Below are positions 35,456 to 45,088 of a DNA stretch of 64,000 nucleotides, piece after piece. Made by a program: the position numbers and the translations under genes. The stretch is from Pleomorphochaeta sp. (GTDB taxonomy: Bacteria; Spirochaetota; Spirochaetia; Sphaerochaetales; Sphaerochaetaceae): contig JAQQAS010000064.1 of assembly GCA_028532815.1 (NCBI GenBank), positions 37,774-101,773 of the forward strand. Direction: 5' to 3'. Position 1 is the stretch's first letter. Every line of letters starts with the position of its first letter. The notes under the pieces were generated by a model, which saw only the letters and a list, made by a program, of their open reading frames with translations, did no database searches and was not told the DNA's origin.

Positions 35456-35995
35456 TTACATGTTAAATTCTAATAGTTGGCAATTTGCCATTTTGAATGT
35501 GTTAAATTCTTCAAGACTTACTGAATTAAAATAGGTGTTGATTATTCTTGAGATTGTCCCATGGCTTACAATTAAAATAGTTGAGTCTGAAGAGATTTTT
35601 TCTTTTACTTCATCAAAGAAGTTATAAACTCTTGAACAAGCTCTCACCATTGATTCTCCGTTTTTAAATACACTAAAAGGATCATTTCTTGTTTTTCTAA
35701 AATTAGGATCATCAAAATCACAACCCTCTTTTTCACCAAAGTCAAATTCTCTTAATCTCTCATCTATGATAGCTTTTTGATTGAAATAGTCTTCGAGAGG
35801 TTTAACTGTTTCTCTAGCTCTTGTTAGAGGAGATACAAATATATAATCAAATTTTATATCTTTATCTTTAATATTTTCTCTTAGTTCAACTGCTTGTTCT
35901 TTTCCGATTCCATTTAATGGGATATCTGTAGATCCACATACTTTTCTATTTTTATTATAGTCTGTTTGACCATGTCTTGTTATATATATTTTCAT
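35456..35995 (-). CDS. Histidine-phosphatase superfamily protein (phosphoglycerate-mutase-like)
   Basis: 179 residues. Phosphohistidine motif 'IYITRHGQTDYNKNRKVCGS'. The second Arg is in 'YIFVSPLTRARETVKPLEDY', Glu in 'LREFDFGEKEG' and the second His in 'ILIVSHGTISRIINTYF'. Substrate not predictable: members include phosphoglycerate mutases, alpha-ribazole phosphatases and small-metabolite phosphatases. Single gene between the BMP operon and the SIMPL lipoprotein. Confidence 0.9.
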   Translation of the reverse strand: MKIYITRHGQTDYNKNRKVCGSTDIPLNGIGKEQAVELRENIKDKDIKFDYIFVSPLTRARETVKPLEDYFNQKAIIDERLREFDFGEKEGCDFDDPNFRKTRNDPFSVFKNGESMVRACSRVYNFFDEVKEKISSDSTILIVSHGTISRIINTYFNSVSLEEFNTFKMANCQLLEFNM

Positions 35996-36033
35996 ATGGG
36001 CATTATAGGTAAAAATAATATATTAGTCGATAT

Positions 36034-36061
36034 AAGAAAAGGACCCGAAGGTCCTTTTCTT
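36034..36061 (-). terminator. Hairpin overlapping the end of the SIMPL gene
   Basis: AAGAAAAGGACC (36034-36045) pairs perfectly with GGTCCTTTTCTT (36050-36061) around CGAA. It begins within the SIMPL stop codon on the minus strand. T-run after it is weak. Confidence 0.6.
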
Positions 36062-36779
36062 AGTTCATTTCAAAGATGATATTAACGCTTGTAGAAATTG
36101 TTAATTCTCCACTCGGTGTTTGTGTATCATAAGATGCTGATTCAGCAACCATAAGTTTGGCAGAAGAGTATCTGTTTGAGGTTATATAAGATGGAGTTGA
36201 ACCTTCAGAGATACTAATTGGCTCTCCTAGCTCCATATTAGCTGCAATGGATAATGTTTTAGCTTTGCTTATTGCATTTTTTACAGCATTGATTCTAGCT
36301 TGTTCATAAGCTTCACTTTTATCTTCTTTATCAAATTGTATTGAATATAGATTGATGTTTGAAATAGTACTTATATCATCTATGATTTTACCTAAATCTT
36401 CTATATTTCTAAGTTTAACTTTGATACTCTGACTTGCAACTTGTCCTATTAATATTCTTTTTCCATCATCCCAATTATATTGAGGGTTTAAGTTTAAGTA
36501 ATTTGTTGAAACATCCTTATCAGCGATATTGTATGTGTATAAGATTTTTAGGGCCTCATCCATTTTCTTGTTTGCAGCATTTAATGCTTCGCTTGTGGTT
36601 TTTTTAGTTTCATTAACCTCAATGTTAAATGTTACAATGTCGGGAGTTATAGAAACTTGACCACTTGCAGAAACAGTTATTAATTTTTCATTGTGCTCTA
36701 AATCTCTTGAACTTAGACAAGATGTTAAAAAGAGTGAAACAATAATCAAACTCAATATTAATGCTATTTTCTTTTTCAT
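36060..36779 (-). CDS. SIMPL-domain (DUF541) lipoprotein
   Basis: 239 residues from the ATG at 36779 (AGGAG upstream; the frame to 36845 is unsupported). The signal peptide ends in lipobox LTSC. The SIMPL domain covers most of the rest: 'ITVSASGQVSITPDIVTFNI', 'ALNAANKKMDEALKIL', 'DVSTNYLNLNPQYNWDDG' and 'YEQARINAVKNAISKAKTL'. DUF541 proteins are periplasmic or outer-membrane-associated, of uncertain function. Single gene between oadB and the phosphatase. Confidence 0.9.
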   Translation of the reverse strand: MKKKIALILSLIIVSLFLTSCLSSRDLEHNEKLITVSASGQVSITPDIVTFNIEVNETKKTTSEALNAANKKMDEALKILYTYNIADKDVSTNYLNLNPQYNWDDGKRILIGQVASQSIKVKLRNIEDLGKIIDDISTISNINLYSIQFDKEDKSEAYEQARINAVKNAISKAKTLSIAANMELGEPISISEGSTPSYITSNRYSSAKLMVAESASYDTQTPSGELTISTSVNIIFEMN

Positions 36780-36843
36780 ATAAAAATATCTCCTATTTGA
36801 TTTCTTTATAAATAGAATAACATAGAAAATATAGTTTAGTGAC

Positions 36844-36872
36844 AAAAAAACCCTACTAAATTAATAGTAGGG
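36844..36872 (-). terminator. Terminator of the oadGAB operon
   Basis: CCCTACTA (36851-36858) pairs with TAGTAGGG (36865-36872), loop AATTAA, followed on the minus strand by seven T residues. Confidence 0.85.
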
Positions 36873-36894
36873 TATATTAACATATTTTTTGTTA

Positions 36895-38097
36895 TTATAG
36901 TGGTAAAGCTTCCATTGTTGGAACAACAGCAAGTAATACACCAGCTGCTACAGCAGAACCAATAACACCAGCTACGTTTGGTCCCATAGCATGCATTAGT
37001 AGGAAGTTGTGTGGGTCTTCTTCTTGACCAACTTTACTTGATACACGTGCAGCCATTGGAACAGCTGATACACCTGCAGAACCAATTAAAGGGTTAACAG
37101 GATTAGATTTACTAATTTTGTTCATTAGTTTAGCAATTAATACACCAGTAGCTGTACCAATTGAGAATGCTATCATACCTAATAATAAAATACCTAAAGT
37201 ATTTAAGTTTAAGAAGTGTGAAGCTTCCATTTTTGAACCTACTGCTAGACCTAAGAAGATTGTAACAATGTTCATTAAAGCATTTTGCATTGTATCACTT
37301 AATCTTGTTGTAACACCACATTCTTTTGCTAGGTTACCAAACATTAGGGCACCTAGAAGAGGAGTTGCTGAAGGAAGTAATAAAGCACAAACTAATAATA
37401 CAGCGATAGGGAATAAGATTTTTTCAAGTTTTGAAACAGGTCTTAATTGTTTCATTTTAATCTTACGTTCGCTTTCAGTTGTTAATGCCTTCATGATAGG
37501 TGGTTGAATAATTGGTACTAAAGCCATGTATGAGTATGCAGCAACAGCAATTGAACCTAATAATTCAGGTTTTAATCTACTTGTTACATAAATAGCTGTA
37601 GGGCCATCAGCACCACCAATGATACCAATAGATGCAGCTGCATGCAAGTCAAAATTAATACCAGGAATAAAAGCTAAGCCTAATGCACCTAATAAAGCTA
37701 CGAAAATACCAAACTGAGCTGCTGCACCTAAAATTAAAGTTTTAGGATTTGCAATTAAAGGACCGAAGTCTGTCATTGCTCCAACACCCATGAATATGAG
37801 TATAGGGAAGAGCCCTGTTGATAAACCACTATCAAATAATAATTTAATAAATCCAGCTGAACCATTGTTAGGGTCAATACTTGCAATGTAAGCTAGAGGT
37901 ATATTACTTAATATACAACCAAAACCAATGGTAACTAGAAGAAGAGGTTCAAAGCCTTTAGCTATTGCAAGATAAAGAAGTACTAAACCAATAATTATCA
38001 TTGCAAAATTGCCTAAACCAAATTCGCTTCCGGCGAGTCCTAGAAAACCAACAATACCGGTTGTTTGCCATAATTGGGATAATCCTTGTCCAATCAT
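36895..38097 (-). CDS. oadB: Oxaloacetate decarboxylase, sodium-pump subunit beta
   Basis: 400 residues with about nine to eleven membrane helices. It decarboxylates the carboxybiotin of OadA and exports Na+. The conserved intramembrane Asp is in '[18 protein letters not shown]', with '[15 protein letters not shown]' before it and the C-terminal signature '[20 protein letters not shown]'. Third gene of oadGAB. It links pyruvate/oxaloacetate (or a related decarboxylation) to a sodium gradient that could also be used with the membrane pyrophosphatase. Confidence 0.95.
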   Translation of the reverse strand: MIGQGLSQLWQTTGIVGFLGLAGSEFGLGNFAMIIIGLVLLYLAIAKGFEPLLLVTIGFGCILSNIPLAYIASIDPNNGSAGFIKLLFDSGLSTGLFPILIFMGVGAMTDFGPLIANPKTLILGAAAQFGIFVALLGALGLAFIPGINFDLHAAASIGIIGGADGPTAIYVTSRLKPELLGSIAVAAYSYMALVPIIQPPIMKALTTESERKIKMKQLRPVSKLEKILFPIAVLLVCALLLPSATPLLGALMFGNLAKECGVTTRLSDTMQNALMNIVTIFLGLAVGSKMEASHFLNLNTLGILLLGMIAFSIGTATGVLIAKLMNKISKSNPVNPLIGSAGVSAVPMAARVSSKVGQEEDPHNFLLMHAMGPNVAGVIGSAVAAGVLLAVVPTMEALPL

Positions 38098-38112
38098 ATC
38101 TAATTATTCTCC

Positions 38113-40206
38113 TTAGCCGATAACCATTAATTCGTCATCTGCGTTAAGTTGGTCACCTTGACTTACACAAATTTTATTTACTACACCATCACAAGGAGAG
38201 AAAATTTCATTTTCCATCTTCATAGCTTCCATAACCATAACACATTGGTTTTTCTTAACAGCTTCACCTTGTTTAACATTAATTTTTAATACTAAACCTG
38301 GCATTGGTGCGTTGATAGATTGTCCACCTGCACTAGCTTGAGGGGCGGGAGAAGCTGCTGGAGCACTAGCTTGAGGAGCTGCTGCAACAGGAGCGCCGCC
38401 AATAACAACAAGAATATCATCAGCTTGGCATTGGTCGCCATTGTCAACTTTGATTGCTGTAATTGTACCATCACATGGAGCGAAAACTTCATTTTCCATT
38501 TTCATAGCTTCCATAACTAAGATACATTGGTTTTTCTTAACAGTATCTCCAACTTTTACATTAGTTTTTAGAATAAGACCTGGCATTGGTGCAACTACAT
38601 TAACACTTTCTGTTGAAACAGCTGCAGCTGCTTGAGGTGCTGCTGATTGAGCAATTGCATTTTCATCGATTCCATCAGCAACTGATAGAGGATAAGATAC
38701 GCCATTAACTTTTGCATCACTCTTTCCAAGTTTAACACCATAAGCTTTACCATTAACAGTAACAGTGAATTCGCCTTTTTTCTTAGCTGCTTCAGCTGCT
38801 CTATCAATTTTTCTAACACCATTAGCTTTAGATTTACCAGTAAGATATAAAATACCTTTTTCTTTACAAGCTGAAGCGATAAAGATGTTTTCTTCAGTTG
38901 TTTCAAGATTTTCTGCTTCAAGCATCTTGATTGCAACATCGCGACCTTTTTTAGGATCAGCATCATTGATATCAACAACTTTTTTAGTTGTAGGTTCTAA
39001 ACCTAATTGTTCAGCAGCAATTTTAACAATTTCTGGATCTGGTTCAACAGGAGTTTTACCGAAATAACCTAATACCATTTTACCATATCCTTCAGCAATC
39101 TTTTTCCAAGGTCCAAACATAACGTTATTGAAAGCTTGTTGGAAGTAGAATTGTGAAACTGGAGTTACAGAAGTACCAAAACCACCCTTTGCAACTGTTT
39201 CGCCCATTGCTTGAACAATAGCTGGATACTTATCCATTAAGTTGTTGTCACGAAGCATTTGAGTATTTGCAGTTAATGCACCACCTGGTAATGGTGAGAA
39301 AGGAATATTTGGATTAACTTTAGAAGCTTCTGGTGGTGTGAAGTAATCTTTCATACATTCTTCAAATACACTTTCAGCTTTTTGAATTTTAGTAATATCA
39401 ATACCTAAATCATAATCTGTACCACGAAGAGCGTGCCACATTGTAATAATATCAGGTTGACAAGTACCGCCAGAAACTGGAGACATTGAAAGGTCAACTT
39501 GGTTTGCACCAGCTTCAATAGCACTCATATATTGTTGGATTGAAACACCAGCTGTTTCATGGCTGTGCATAACAATTTTAACATCTTTACCTAAAAGTTT
39601 TCTTGCTCTTTTGATTGTTTCAAAAATTACTTTTGGAGTAGTTGTTCCTGATGCATCTTTAAAACATACAGAATCAAAAGGAATACCTGCATCTAGGATT
39701 TGTTTTAATACTCTTTCGTAGAAATCAGGATCGTGAGCACCTGTTGTGTTAGGTGGAAGACTCATCATTGTAACAGTAACTTCGTGTTTTAGACCTGCAT
39801 CATGAATAGCTTTACCACTATCGATTAAATTGTTTACATCATTTAATGCATCAAAGTTACGAATTCTTGAAATACCGTGTTTTTTAAACATTTGAGCGTG
39901 TAATTTAATAATATCTCTTGGTTGTGAGTCTAAACCAACAACATTAACACCACGAGATAATGTTTGTAGGTCTGCATCTGGACCAGCAACACGTCTAAAT
40001 TCATCCATCATTTCAAATGCGTCTTCATTACTATAGAAATAAAGTGATTGGAAACGAGCTCCACCACCTGCTTCAAAATGATCAATTCCTGCTTCTTTAG
40101 CTGCTGCTACAGCTGGCATGAAATCTTTAGTGAATACACGGGCACCATATACTGATTGGAAACCGTCTCTGAAGGCGGTACACATAAAATCAACTTTTTT
40201 TTTCAT
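38113..40206 (-). CDS. oadA: Oxaloacetate decarboxylase alpha subunit with two tandem biotinyl domains
   Basis: 697 residues from the ATG at 40206 (AAGGA upstream). N-terminal carboxyltransferase TIM barrel: 'CTAFRDGFQSVYGARV', 'CFKDASGTTTPKV' with the carbamylated-Lys position, and 'MHSHETAGVS' (metal His). It is followed by the PYC/OADA domain (about 310-500). Two biotin-attachment domains then follow, each with 'VMEAMKMEN': the biotinylated Lys are at about 569 and 663, joined by an Ala/Pro-rich linker. Family members usually have one, giving about 590-600 residues. It transfers CO2 from oxaloacetate to biotin for OadB. Confidence 0.95.
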   Translation of the reverse strand: MKKKVDFMCTAFRDGFQSVYGARVFTKDFMPAVAAAKEAGIDHFEAGGGARFQSLYFYSNEDAFEMMDEFRRVAGPDADLQTLSRGVNVVGLDSQPRDIIKLHAQMFKKHGISRIRNFDALNDVNNLIDSGKAIHDAGLKHEVTVTMMSLPPNTTGAHDPDFYERVLKQILDAGIPFDSVCFKDASGTTTPKVIFETIKRARKLLGKDVKIVMHSHETAGVSIQQYMSAIEAGANQVDLSMSPVSGGTCQPDIITMWHALRGTDYDLGIDITKIQKAESVFEECMKDYFTPPEASKVNPNIPFSPLPGGALTANTQMLRDNNLMDKYPAIVQAMGETVAKGGFGTSVTPVSQFYFQQAFNNVMFGPWKKIAEGYGKMVLGYFGKTPVEPDPEIVKIAAEQLGLEPTTKKVVDINDADPKKGRDVAIKMLEAENLETTEENIFIASACKEKGILYLTGKSKANGVRKIDRAAEAAKKKGEFTVTVNGKAYGVKLGKSDAKVNGVSYPLSVADGIDENAIAQSAAPQAAAAVSTESVNVVAPMPGLILKTNVKVGDTVKKNQCILVMEAMKMENEVFAPCDGTITAIKVDNGDQCQADDILVVIGGAPVAAAPQASAPAASPAPQASAGGQSINAPMPGLVLKINVKQGEAVKKNQCVMVMEAMKMENEIFSPCDGVVNKICVSQGDQLNADDELMVIG

Positions 40207-40220
40207 CAATTTTTCCTTAT

Positions 40221-40505
40221 CTATTCTCGGGACTTTGCAACAGCGGCTGCGATAGCGGCTGCTATTTCTGCGTCAGCACTTACTTTAGGCGCTGCATTTA
40301 AACTTGAAGAGCTACTAGCTACTACTGGAGCAACTTGAGGTCTTTTAGCTTCAATTTTCTTAACTATAGAACTTAATCCTTTTGTTACAAAAATTAATAC
40401 AACAAGGAATACGAGAACTGTTCCCATTCCTAAAAGCATTAGTGTGACACCGTTTTGTAGCTGTGTGACGAGTTGGTCATTTGTTACTTGTGTCAATAAA
40501 ATCAT
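40221..40505 (-). CDS. oadG: Oxaloacetate decarboxylase gamma subunit
   Basis: 94 residues: one transmembrane helix (about 18-42, 'VTLMLLGMGTVLVFLVVLIF'), a charged stretch, an Ala/Ser/Pro-rich linker, and the ending 'DAEIAAAIAAAVAKSRE', which is the OadG hallmark. It anchors the alpha subunit to OadB. First gene of the operon. Confidence 0.92.
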   Translation of the reverse strand: MILLTQVTNDQLVTQLQNGVTLMLLGMGTVLVFLVVLIFVTKGLSSIVKKIEAKRPQVAPVVASSSSSLNAAPKVSADAEIAAAIAAAVAKSRE

Positions 40506-40936
40506 ACGAACTCCTGAATTTTGTATGTTTTGAATGTATTTTTAAAAAATACTTCCTATGTATAATAATGATATGTTAGCATTGTTTCAAGGTATTATCT
40601 ACTCAAAATTTATACTAAAAATTCCTCGTATTTTTTTTGCTAACAAGAATATATCTATTGCAACAAAATGCAACAAATTAGAAATTTAGGTATATATAAA
40701 TATCATTCAAAAACATTCATTTGAGTTCATAATATAACATGTTTTTACCCTAAAAGATTAATAATAATTCAAAGCGATATTTAAATATCTATTTTAAATA
40801 TTTTATATTTGAAAGATATAAAAAATGCATTATTTTTATAGTTTTATAATAAGTTAGTAATTTTGATTTGTTTGAGTTATAATCAAATTATATATAGCAT
40901 GAAATTATAATTAAAATTAAAATAAGGATATCATTT
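40506..40936. other. 431-bp A+T-rich divergent intergenic region
   Basis: Between oadG (minus) and the PAS-GGDEF gene (plus). It holds the oadGAB promoter near its left end and an AAGGA ribosome-binding site at the right end. The 40600-40900 stretch is very A+T-rich, with no open reading frame, hairpin or repeat that I can support. Confidence 0.6.
40562..40590 (-). promoter_or_regulatory. oadGAB promoter
   Basis: Minus strand: TTGAAA (40590-40585), 17-bp spacer, TATTAT (40567-40562). A near-palindrome, GTATTTTT/AAAAAATAC at 40536-40552, lies in the early transcribed region and might bind a regulator. Confidence 0.55.
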
Positions 40937-41920
40937 ATGGATAATAAATTAAATGAAGATTTTTCAACTGTTGAAAGCTTAAAAAAAGAATTAAATGAGA
41001 AAAATAAACTTATTGAATTATTTACTAATGAAAAAAATGAAAGTGAATTACTAAGTTTTCCTTGGGTTGGTAATTTAGGTCAATGGTATTGGTTAATTGA
41101 TTCTAATAAAGTTTATTTTAATGAAAAAAAAGTGTCAAATTTAGGTTATGAAAGTTCTGAAATTCCGGCATTTGTTGATTTTCAATTTTTTACAGAAAAG
41201 CTTCATAAAGATGATTATGAAAGGGTTATGAATAATATGAGAAATCATCTAAGTGGTAAAACAGAATCATATGAAGTTGAGTATAGAATTAGGACTAAAG
41301 ATAATTGTTATAAATGGTACCATGATCGAGGTAAAATAACAAAAAGAGATGAAGATGGAAATCCTTTAATTGTATCTGGAATCGTTTTTGATATTAGTAG
41401 AAGTAAAAAAATAGAAGCTGAATTAAAAGAAGCTAATTTTAAATTAACTCAATTATTGATACATGATGATTTAACTAAAATATATAATAGAAGATTTCTT
41501 TTAGAAGAAATTGAAAAATTACTTAAACTTAATGATCCTAAATTTTCTTTAATATTATTTGATATAGATCATTTTAAATTAGTAAATGATAAATATGGTC
41601 ATGATGTTGGAGATAAGGTATTAATTGAAGTTTGCAAGGTTACAAATGATATAGTCTCTGATAATGGGTATCTTTGTCGTTTTGGTGGAGAGGAATTTAT
41701 TATTTTATTAAAAAATCTATCTTTAAAACAATCTGTCGATATTGCTCAAAAGGTTAGAAAAGGTATTGAAATGTTTACTTTTTCTAAATGTGAAAGGGTA
41801 ACAGCAAGTTTTGGTGTTTCTACTTATGAAAAAGGTCAAGATATAAATAAATTAATAAAAACAGTTGATTCTTTGATGTTTAGTGCTAAGAGTGCTGGTA
41901 GGAATTGTGTAAAGTTTTAA
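40937..41920 (+). CDS. PAS-GGDEF diguanylate cyclase
   Basis: 327 residues, no membrane segment. A short N-terminal coiled coil (about 8-35) precedes a PAS_3-type domain (about 50-160: 'LHKDDYERVMNNMRNHLSGK', 'YEVEYRIRTKDNCYKWYHDR', 'SGIVFDISRSK'). A GGDEF domain occupies about 165-327 with 'LFDIDHFKLVNDKYGHDVGD' and an intact active site 'RFGGEEF'. It should make c-di-GMP. The usual inhibitory I-site RxxD, five residues before GGEEF, is not present ('IVSD' there), so product feedback through that site is unlikely. The membrane EAL protein at 27.5-29.4 kb is a possible opposing enzyme. Confidence 0.93.
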   Translation: MDNKLNEDFSTVESLKKELNEKNKLIELFTNEKNESELLSFPWVGNLGQWYWLIDSNKVYFNEKKVSNLGYESSEIPAFVDFQFFTEKLHKDDYERVMNNMRNHLSGKTESYEVEYRIRTKDNCYKWYHDRGKITKRDEDGNPLIVSGIVFDISRSKKIEAELKEANFKLTQLLIHDDLTKIYNRRFLLEEIEKLLKLNDPKFSLILFDIDHFKLVNDKYGHDVGDKVLIEVCKVTNDIVSDNGYLCRFGGEEFIILLKNLSLKQSVDIAQKVRKGIEMFTFSKCERVTASFGVSTYEKGQDINKLIKTVDSLMFSAKSAGRNCVKF

Positions 41921-42053
41921 TTAAACATTCTTCTATATATTATAAAAGACAAATGTCAAAAATAAATTGGTGTTTTTCCATTCCTTTTATTGCCTTAAAT
42001 CTTTATTTTTACTATTCTTGTATAAAAGAAATTAAAAATATTAGGAGTATATC

Positions 42054-42977
42054 ATGTCTCATGAAGGAACACCTGACGAGCAAGCAATAAGAGAAGCTAA
42101 AATCAGGCAAAGATTAGATAGAATTAGTAGAAAAATAATTGTAATGAGTGGTAAGGGCGGTGTTGGAAAATCAACCGTTACTGTTAATCTCGCAAATGCT
42201 TTAGTTGATGCAGGTAAAACAGTTGGAATCTTAGATGCAGACTTACATGGCCCAAATGTTGCTAAAATGCTTGGCTGTGAATCAGGTGCTCTAGAAAGTG
42301 AAGATGGTCAAAATTTTTCACCTGTTAAAGTCAGAGATGGACTATATGTTGTTAGCTTGTCTTTTGCTCTAAATAGTAATTCTGATCCAGTTATTTGGAG
42401 AGGTCCTATGAAAATAGCTGTAATTAAGCAATTTTTAGGGGACGTTGAATGGGGTAATTTGGATTATTTACTTATTGATACTCCTCCTGGAACTGGAGAC
42501 GAACAACTAACTGTTATACAAGCTATTCCTGAAATGACTGGTTCAATTATTGTAACAACTCCACAAGATGTAGCTGTATTAGATGCTAGAAAGAGTGTTA
42601 ACTTTTCTAGAAAATTAGGTGTTGCTGTTCTTGGTATTATCGAAAATATGAGTGGATTAATTTGCCCAGACTGCGGTAAAGAAATTCCAATCTTTGGCAA
42701 AGGTGGTGGACAAAAAATGTCTACAGAAATGGACACTCCATTTTTAGGTAGTATTCCTTTAGAAATGCATTTGAGAGAATTTGAAGATTCTGGAGAAAGT
42801 ACTTTAAAGAAAAGTCCAGATAGTAAAAGTACCAAAGCTTTAATTGATATTGCTAATTTTTTAGATAGTAGTGTAGCTGTTTCTAGTGAGAAAAAGGATT
42901 TAAAAAATACTTCTGGCTGTGCTCCTAGTGCTTGTGCCTCTTGTTCAAGTAATTGTACTTCACGAAAAGAAAGCTAA
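42054..42977 (+). CDS. Mrp/NBP35-family P-loop ATPase (Fe-S cluster carrier)
   Basis: 307 residues. Deviant Walker A 'VMSGKGGVGKSTVTVNLANA' at about residue 31, 'ILDADLHGPNVAKMLG', 'LIDTPPGTGDEQLT', and the cluster-binding CxxC 'LICPDCGKE'. The C-terminal tail adds five more cysteines ('SGCAPSACASCSSNC'), a second possible cluster or metal site. The family binds and transfers Fe-S clusters to apoproteins. A TTAGGAG Shine-Dalgarno fixes the start. The stop overlaps the Nudix start (TAATG). Confidence 0.93.
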   Translation: MSHEGTPDEQAIREAKIRQRLDRISRKIIVMSGKGGVGKSTVTVNLANALVDAGKTVGILDADLHGPNVAKMLGCESGALESEDGQNFSPVKVRDGLYVVSLSFALNSNSDPVIWRGPMKIAVIKQFLGDVEWGNLDYLLIDTPPGTGDEQLTVIQAIPEMTGSIIVTTPQDVAVLDARKSVNFSRKLGVAVLGIIENMSGLICPDCGKEIPIFGKGGGQKMSTEMDTPFLGSIPLEMHLREFEDSGESTLKKSPDSKSTKALIDIANFLDSSVAVSSEKKDLKNTSGCAPSACASCSSNCTSRKES

Positions 42978-43591
42978 TGAAAAAAGATCAATTTAAAATT
43001 GGTGATATAAAAGACTTAAATCATTTAATATGGGATGAAAAAAATAGAAAAACTATTTTGAATACTCCCATATTTGATTTAGTTGAAATAAATAGAGAAT
43101 CAAAACAAGGGCTAAATTCTAATTTTTATGCCCTTGATAGTCCTGATTGGGTTACCATCATTCCTTGGTATCTAAATGAGGATAATAAACCATGTTTTGT
43201 TATGGTACAACAATTTAGACACGGTAGTTCAAAAATTGTTAGAGAATTCCCCGCTGGTATGGTTGATAAGGGTGAAAAAGCTATAGATAGTGCTTTCCGT
43301 GAGCTTAGAGAAGAAACTGCTTTATCCACTGACGAAATGATATTTTTATCAAAAGTTAATCCTAACCCTGCAATTATGCAAAATACAGTTAATTTCTTTC
43401 TTGCAAAAAATGTTTATAAAATTGCTGATCAACAAAAACTAGATGCCACTGAACAATTAGATGTTGTTTCTGTCTTGGTAAGTGAAGTAATTGAAAAGCT
43501 TGGAACAGATCCCTTATATGATAATGGTGTTATGTTGATGGCCTTATCTCTTTTCTTAAAGCATACTAAAATAGACCCATCATTAATATAG
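42977..43591 (+). CDS. Nudix hydrolase, ADP-ribose-pyrophosphatase-like
   Basis: 204 residues from the ATG that overlaps the mrp stop. Nudix box 'GMVDKGEKAIDSAFRELREE' is followed by TALS: it has G-x5-E-x7-REL-x-EE but Ala in place of the last Gly of the consensus. The catalytic glutamates are all there. 'FVMVQQFRHGSSKIVREFPA' is typical of NudF/ADP-ribose pyrophosphatases. Likely a housekeeping hydrolase of nucleoside-diphosphate sugars. Confidence 0.9.
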   Translation: MKKDQFKIGDIKDLNHLIWDEKNRKTILNTPIFDLVEINRESKQGLNSNFYALDSPDWVTIIPWYLNEDNKPCFVMVQQFRHGSSKIVREFPAGMVDKGEKAIDSAFRELREETALSTDEMIFLSKVNPNPAIMQNTVNFFLAKNVYKIADQQKLDATEQLDVVSVLVSEVIEKLGTDPLYDNGVMLMALSLFLKHTKIDPSLI

Positions 43592-43641
43592 GTAAATTTT
43601 TTTCCTTGTTATACATTACTTTTTTAGAGTAATATATATTT

Positions 43642-44586
43642 ATGATTAGTAATTTATTTATTTATATAATAATAGGATTTGTCCTTTCGCTTGTTTTTTG
43701 GAGTTCTTCTCTTGTTTTTTATAGAGATAAAAATACTTCAGATATTGAAAGCGATGAAGAAAAAGTTTTTTCTCCTAAATGTAAAAGTATTATTTTGAAA
43801 CATGAAAGAAAAACTAATACTGCTGTATTGATGATCCATGGTTTTCCATCAACTCCAAGTGTTTATGATTACAGTGCAAATAGTTTTTTTGAGCAGGGGT
43901 ATGATTCTTATGCTTATTTGCTGCCCGGTTTTGGAACAGACCCTGAGGATTTTAAAAAAACTAATTTTACTAAGTGGTTCAATTTTATTTGTAGAAGATA
44001 TGAAAACTTAAAAGAACAATATGAAAATGTTTCTATTGTTGGAATTAGTATGGGGGGAGCTTTAACACTTAAGCTTGCTGAAAAATATAGCGATAGTGAT
44101 AAAGAACCTCTTGCAGCAATTTCAATAAGTGCCCCTGTTATCTATAATAGTTTAATTAAAGATAGAAAAATAACGAAATTTAGTTTTTACTTTGCTAGAA
44201 TAATTTGTTTATTTAAAAAGTATTTTAATACATCAATTAATAATAAAGATGAAGATGGACAAGATGGTGAAGATAGATGGCTAGGCTACTCTGGACTTTA
44301 TTTGCCTCAATCCTTAAGCTTAATACACGCTGAGAAGACTATACGTAAAAATTTAAATAAAATAACTTGTCCACTGTTTTTAATTCATAATGTAACCGAT
44401 TTAACAGTTCCGTTTTTTAACTTTCCAATTATTGCAAAAGAAAACAATTCAAGATATTTTAGAGCAAAAGTTATAAAAATGGATGAATTTAAACATACAA
44501 AACATGTTTTATTATTATATTTTTCTGTACAAGAGGAATTAACTAACGATATTATAGAATTTATAGAAGGAAGATTAGATGAGTAA
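43642..44586 (+). CDS. Membrane-anchored alpha/beta hydrolase
   Basis: 314 residues. One N-terminal membrane helix (about 4-26), then an alpha/beta hydrolase domain of carboxylesterase or monoacylglycerol-lipase type. Oxyanion motif 'MIHGFPSTP', nucleophile elbow 'VGISMGGAL' (catalytic Ser), Asp in 'HNVTDLTVP' and His in 'HTKHVLLL'. The substrate is unknown; a short-chain or lipid ester is likely. Overlaps the deaminase start by 8 bp. Confidence 0.88.
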   Translation: MISNLFIYIIIGFVLSLVFWSSSLVFYRDKNTSDIESDEEKVFSPKCKSIILKHERKTNTAVLMIHGFPSTPSVYDYSANSFFEQGYDSYAYLLPGFGTDPEDFKKTNFTKWFNFICRRYENLKEQYENVSIVGISMGGALTLKLAEKYSDSDKEPLAAISISAPVIYNSLIKDRKITKFSFYFARIICLFKKYFNTSINNKDEDGQDGEDRWLGYSGLYLPQSLSLIHAEKTIRKNLNKITCPLFLIHNVTDLTVPFFNFPIIAKENNSRYFRAKVIKMDEFKHTKHVLLLYFSVQEELTNDIIEFIEGRLDE

Positions 44587-45076
44587 AAGAAACGATTATC
44601 TTAGCTGGGATGAATATTTTATGGGATTGGCTGTTTTAAGTGCTATGAGAAGTAAAGACCCAAATACTCAAGTGGGAGCTTGTATTGTAAATACAAGTAA
44701 TAAAATTGTAGGTATTGGTTATAATGGTTTTCCAATTGGTTGTAGTGATGATAATCTTCCTTGGGAGAGAAGTGGAGAATGGTTAGATACTAAATACCCT
44801 TATGTATGTCATGCTGAGTTAAATGCAATTTTAAATAGTGTAAGTAGAGACTTAACTGATTGTACTATATATGTTGGGTTATTTCCTTGTAATGAGTGTG
44901 CTAAGGCTATAATTCAAAGTGGAATTAAAAGTGTGGTATACTTAAGCGATAAATATGCAACAAGCGATAATACAATTGCATCAAAGAAAATGTTTGATGC
45001 ATCGGGTGTAAAATACAGAAAGTTAAAGCCCGAACATTTAAATTTATCCATAAACATGGATGAAAAGGATATTTAA
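44579..45076 (+). CDS. Deoxycytidylate deaminase
   Basis: 165 residues of a zinc cytidine-deaminase fold: '[10 protein letters not shown]' (HAE, with the catalytic Glu) and '[11 protein letters not shown]' (PCxxC). Residues '[15 protein letters not shown]' and the length match dCMP deaminase (ComEB-like). It converts dCMP to dUMP for thymidylate synthesis. The overlap with the hydrolase gene suggests cotranscription. Confidence 0.93.
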   Translation: MSKRNDYLSWDEYFMGLAVLSAMRSKDPNTQVGACIVNTSNKIVGIGYNGFPIGCSDDNLPWERSGEWLDTKYPYVCHAELNAILNSVSRDLTDCTIYVGLFPCNECAKAIIQSGIKSVVYLSDKYATSDNTIASKKMFDASGVKYRKLKPEHLNLSINMDEKDI

Positions 45077-45088
45077 TAGGTGTAATAA

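Noticed and set aside
38595..38978. 127-residue minus-strand reading frame inside oadA
   Set aside because: Leu/Lys-rich out-of-phase shadow of the biotinyl and linker region; no ribosome-binding site and fully inside a conserved gene.
41905..42090. Short reading frame between the cyclase and mrp genes
   Set aside because: Overlaps both genes, has no ribosome-binding site and no recognisable features.
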